Origin: Acholeplasmataceae bacterium
GTDB lineage: Bacteria > Bacillota_I > Bacilli_A > Izemoplasmatales > Hujiaoplasmataceae
Assembly: GCA_012515085.1 (NCBI GenBank)
Contig: JAAYZB010000120.1
Span: forward strand, 1-7,485
Reading direction: 5' to 3'
DNA: 7,485 bases
Shown here in pieces: positions 6,751 through 7,485 of the stretch. The position numbers were made by a program, and so were the translations under genes. The notes beneath the pieces are model-generated. The model was given only the letters and a program-made list of their open reading frames with translations, searched no databases and was not told where the DNA came from. The first letter of the stretch is position 1. Each line of letters opens with the position of its first letter.

Positions 6751-7485
6751 ATATAGGGTTCTTTTCGATATTTGGCTATGAGCGCATTTCGATCTTTTTT
6801 TGCCCGGCGTTTTGAAAGACGATTGACCTCTCGAAAAATATCCTGAATATCGCGATTTTTCTTCGCGAGGCGAATATATGGTTCATAAGATGAAACAACT
6901 TTGGCAAAATCTGATCGCAAGGATTCTCGTAAGACGCGGTTTGAGGTCAGCGTACTTTGATATTCGTCAGTGAGAGCGCGGATTTGTTTCTGATGTGCTA
7001 CCTGATGGGCATTTTGCTCAAGAAGCACTTCGTTATCGACAGATTCTAACTCCAAATGAATGGTCTGCATCACGGAATCGCGTTGGAGTAAGACCGCTTT
7101 TTTCTTTTCAAGAATCGATTGATTCATCCGCTCGACTTCTTCTGAAAAATCGTGAAGCTCGGCTTGATAGGCATTTTCCAGATTTTGCATTTTCATTGCA
7201 TATTTATCTCTTGCGGCTTGCCTTGAATCGTTGAGTTGGATCGCAAGAGCGATATATCCTGGGCGATCAACCTCCGGAACGTGGGAGAAATAAACCGCTA
7301 AGTATTCCTCAATCAATTGACTGGATGCGTCATCCAACTCGATTTCCGCCATTTTCAGTTTGTACTGATAGCGTTTGTTTAGACTTTCCAAAGCGGTATA
7401 GAATGTCGGATCGAGAATGTTGACCTTTTGGTCAAGATAGGGTTTTAGAACCTCATAATGTTCTTTTGCATATTGGTACTGGGCA
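6744..7485 (-). CDS. Uncharacterised helical, coiled-coil-like protein, C-terminal part (5' end outside window)
   Basis: I do not recognise this protein. The frame stays open from its TGA stop (6744-6746) to the window edge, giving at least 246 residues, so the true start lies beyond 7485. A TTG at 7389-7391 is only an internal Leu codon, with an open, similar sequence upstream of it. The visible part has one glycine, no cysteine and no tryptophan, few prolines and many E, K, Q, R and L residues. This fits long alpha-helices or a coiled coil, especially the stretch from NDSRQAARDKYAMKMQNLEN to the TDEYQSTLTSNRVLRESL region. The last 40 residues are strongly basic (15 K/R against 5 D/E), which could contact nucleic acid or acidic membrane lipids. 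No signal peptide or membrane segment is seen in this part. It converges on deoB, so it is not in that operon. The reading frame is probably real; the function is unknown. Confidence 0.8.
   Translation of the reverse strand, partial: AQYQYAKEHYEVLKPYLDQKVNILDPTFYTALESLNKRYQYKLKMAEIELDDASSQLIEEYLAVYFSHVPEVDRPGYIALAIQLNDSRQAARDKYAMKMQNLENAYQAELHDFSEEVERMNQSILEKKKAVLLQRDSVMQTIHLELESVDNEVLLEQNAHQVAHQKQIRALTDEYQSTLTSNRVLRESLRSDFAKVVSSYEPYIRLAKKNRDIQDIFREVNRLSKRRAKKDRNALIAKYRKEPYIK

Noticed and set aside
6995..7234. Plus-strand open frame within the right-hand gene
   Set aside because: It is opposite the longer minus-strand frame, which has a terminator in the right place and a consistent helical composition.
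1..7485. A novel defence, CRISPR or mobile system
   Set aside because: No repeat array, transposase, toxin-antitoxin pair or effector-like domain is visible; five of the six proteins and the one RNA are standard housekeeping genes.

Overview
This is a stretch of chromosomal housekeeping genes from a bacterium of the Bacillota/Mycoplasmatota side of the tree. The strongest clue is a type B (Bacillus-like) RNase P RNA gene. The gene neighbours lepA-hemW and xerD-deoB also occur in Bacillus subtilis. Spot counts put G+C in the low 40s percent. TGA works as a stop codon: xerD ends in a TGA that overlaps the deoB start. This argues against the TGA=Trp code of Mycoplasma and Spiroplasma and is compatible with Erysipelotrichia, Izemoplasma or Acholeplasma-like lineages, though the genus cannot be fixed from this window.

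Layout, plus strand first. Bases 1-1095 are the C-terminal half of polynucleotide phosphorylase (pnp), cut by the window edge. Right behind it, with its own extended -10 promoter and no terminator between, lies rnpB (1117-1464), closed by a 12-bp perfect-stem terminator. A well-formed promoter (1516-1544) then drives lepA (elongation factor 4, 1568-3397), followed by a weaker predicted terminator. After a 96-base gap comes a tight three-gene run: hemW (3494-4606), xerD (4618-5535) and deoB (5532-6710). An 11-nt gap separates the first pair and a 4-nt ATGA overlap joins the second. The run ends in a hairpin that also serves the converging minus-strand gene. That last gene (6744-7485, cut by the window edge) encodes a helical, coiled-coil-like protein that I do not recognise.

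Functionally, pnp and rnpB both serve RNA processing and decay. LepA acts on the ribosome, HemW is a radical-SAM heme-handling protein, XerD resolves chromosome dimers, and DeoB links nucleoside salvage to the pentose phosphate pool. I see no mobile element, CRISPR array, tRNA, riboswitch or defence cassette, and no new multi-gene system. The only gene of unknown role is the partial minus-strand gene at the right edge. The most interesting details are the pnp/rnpB junction, the compact RNase P RNA and a variant heme-binding motif in HemW.
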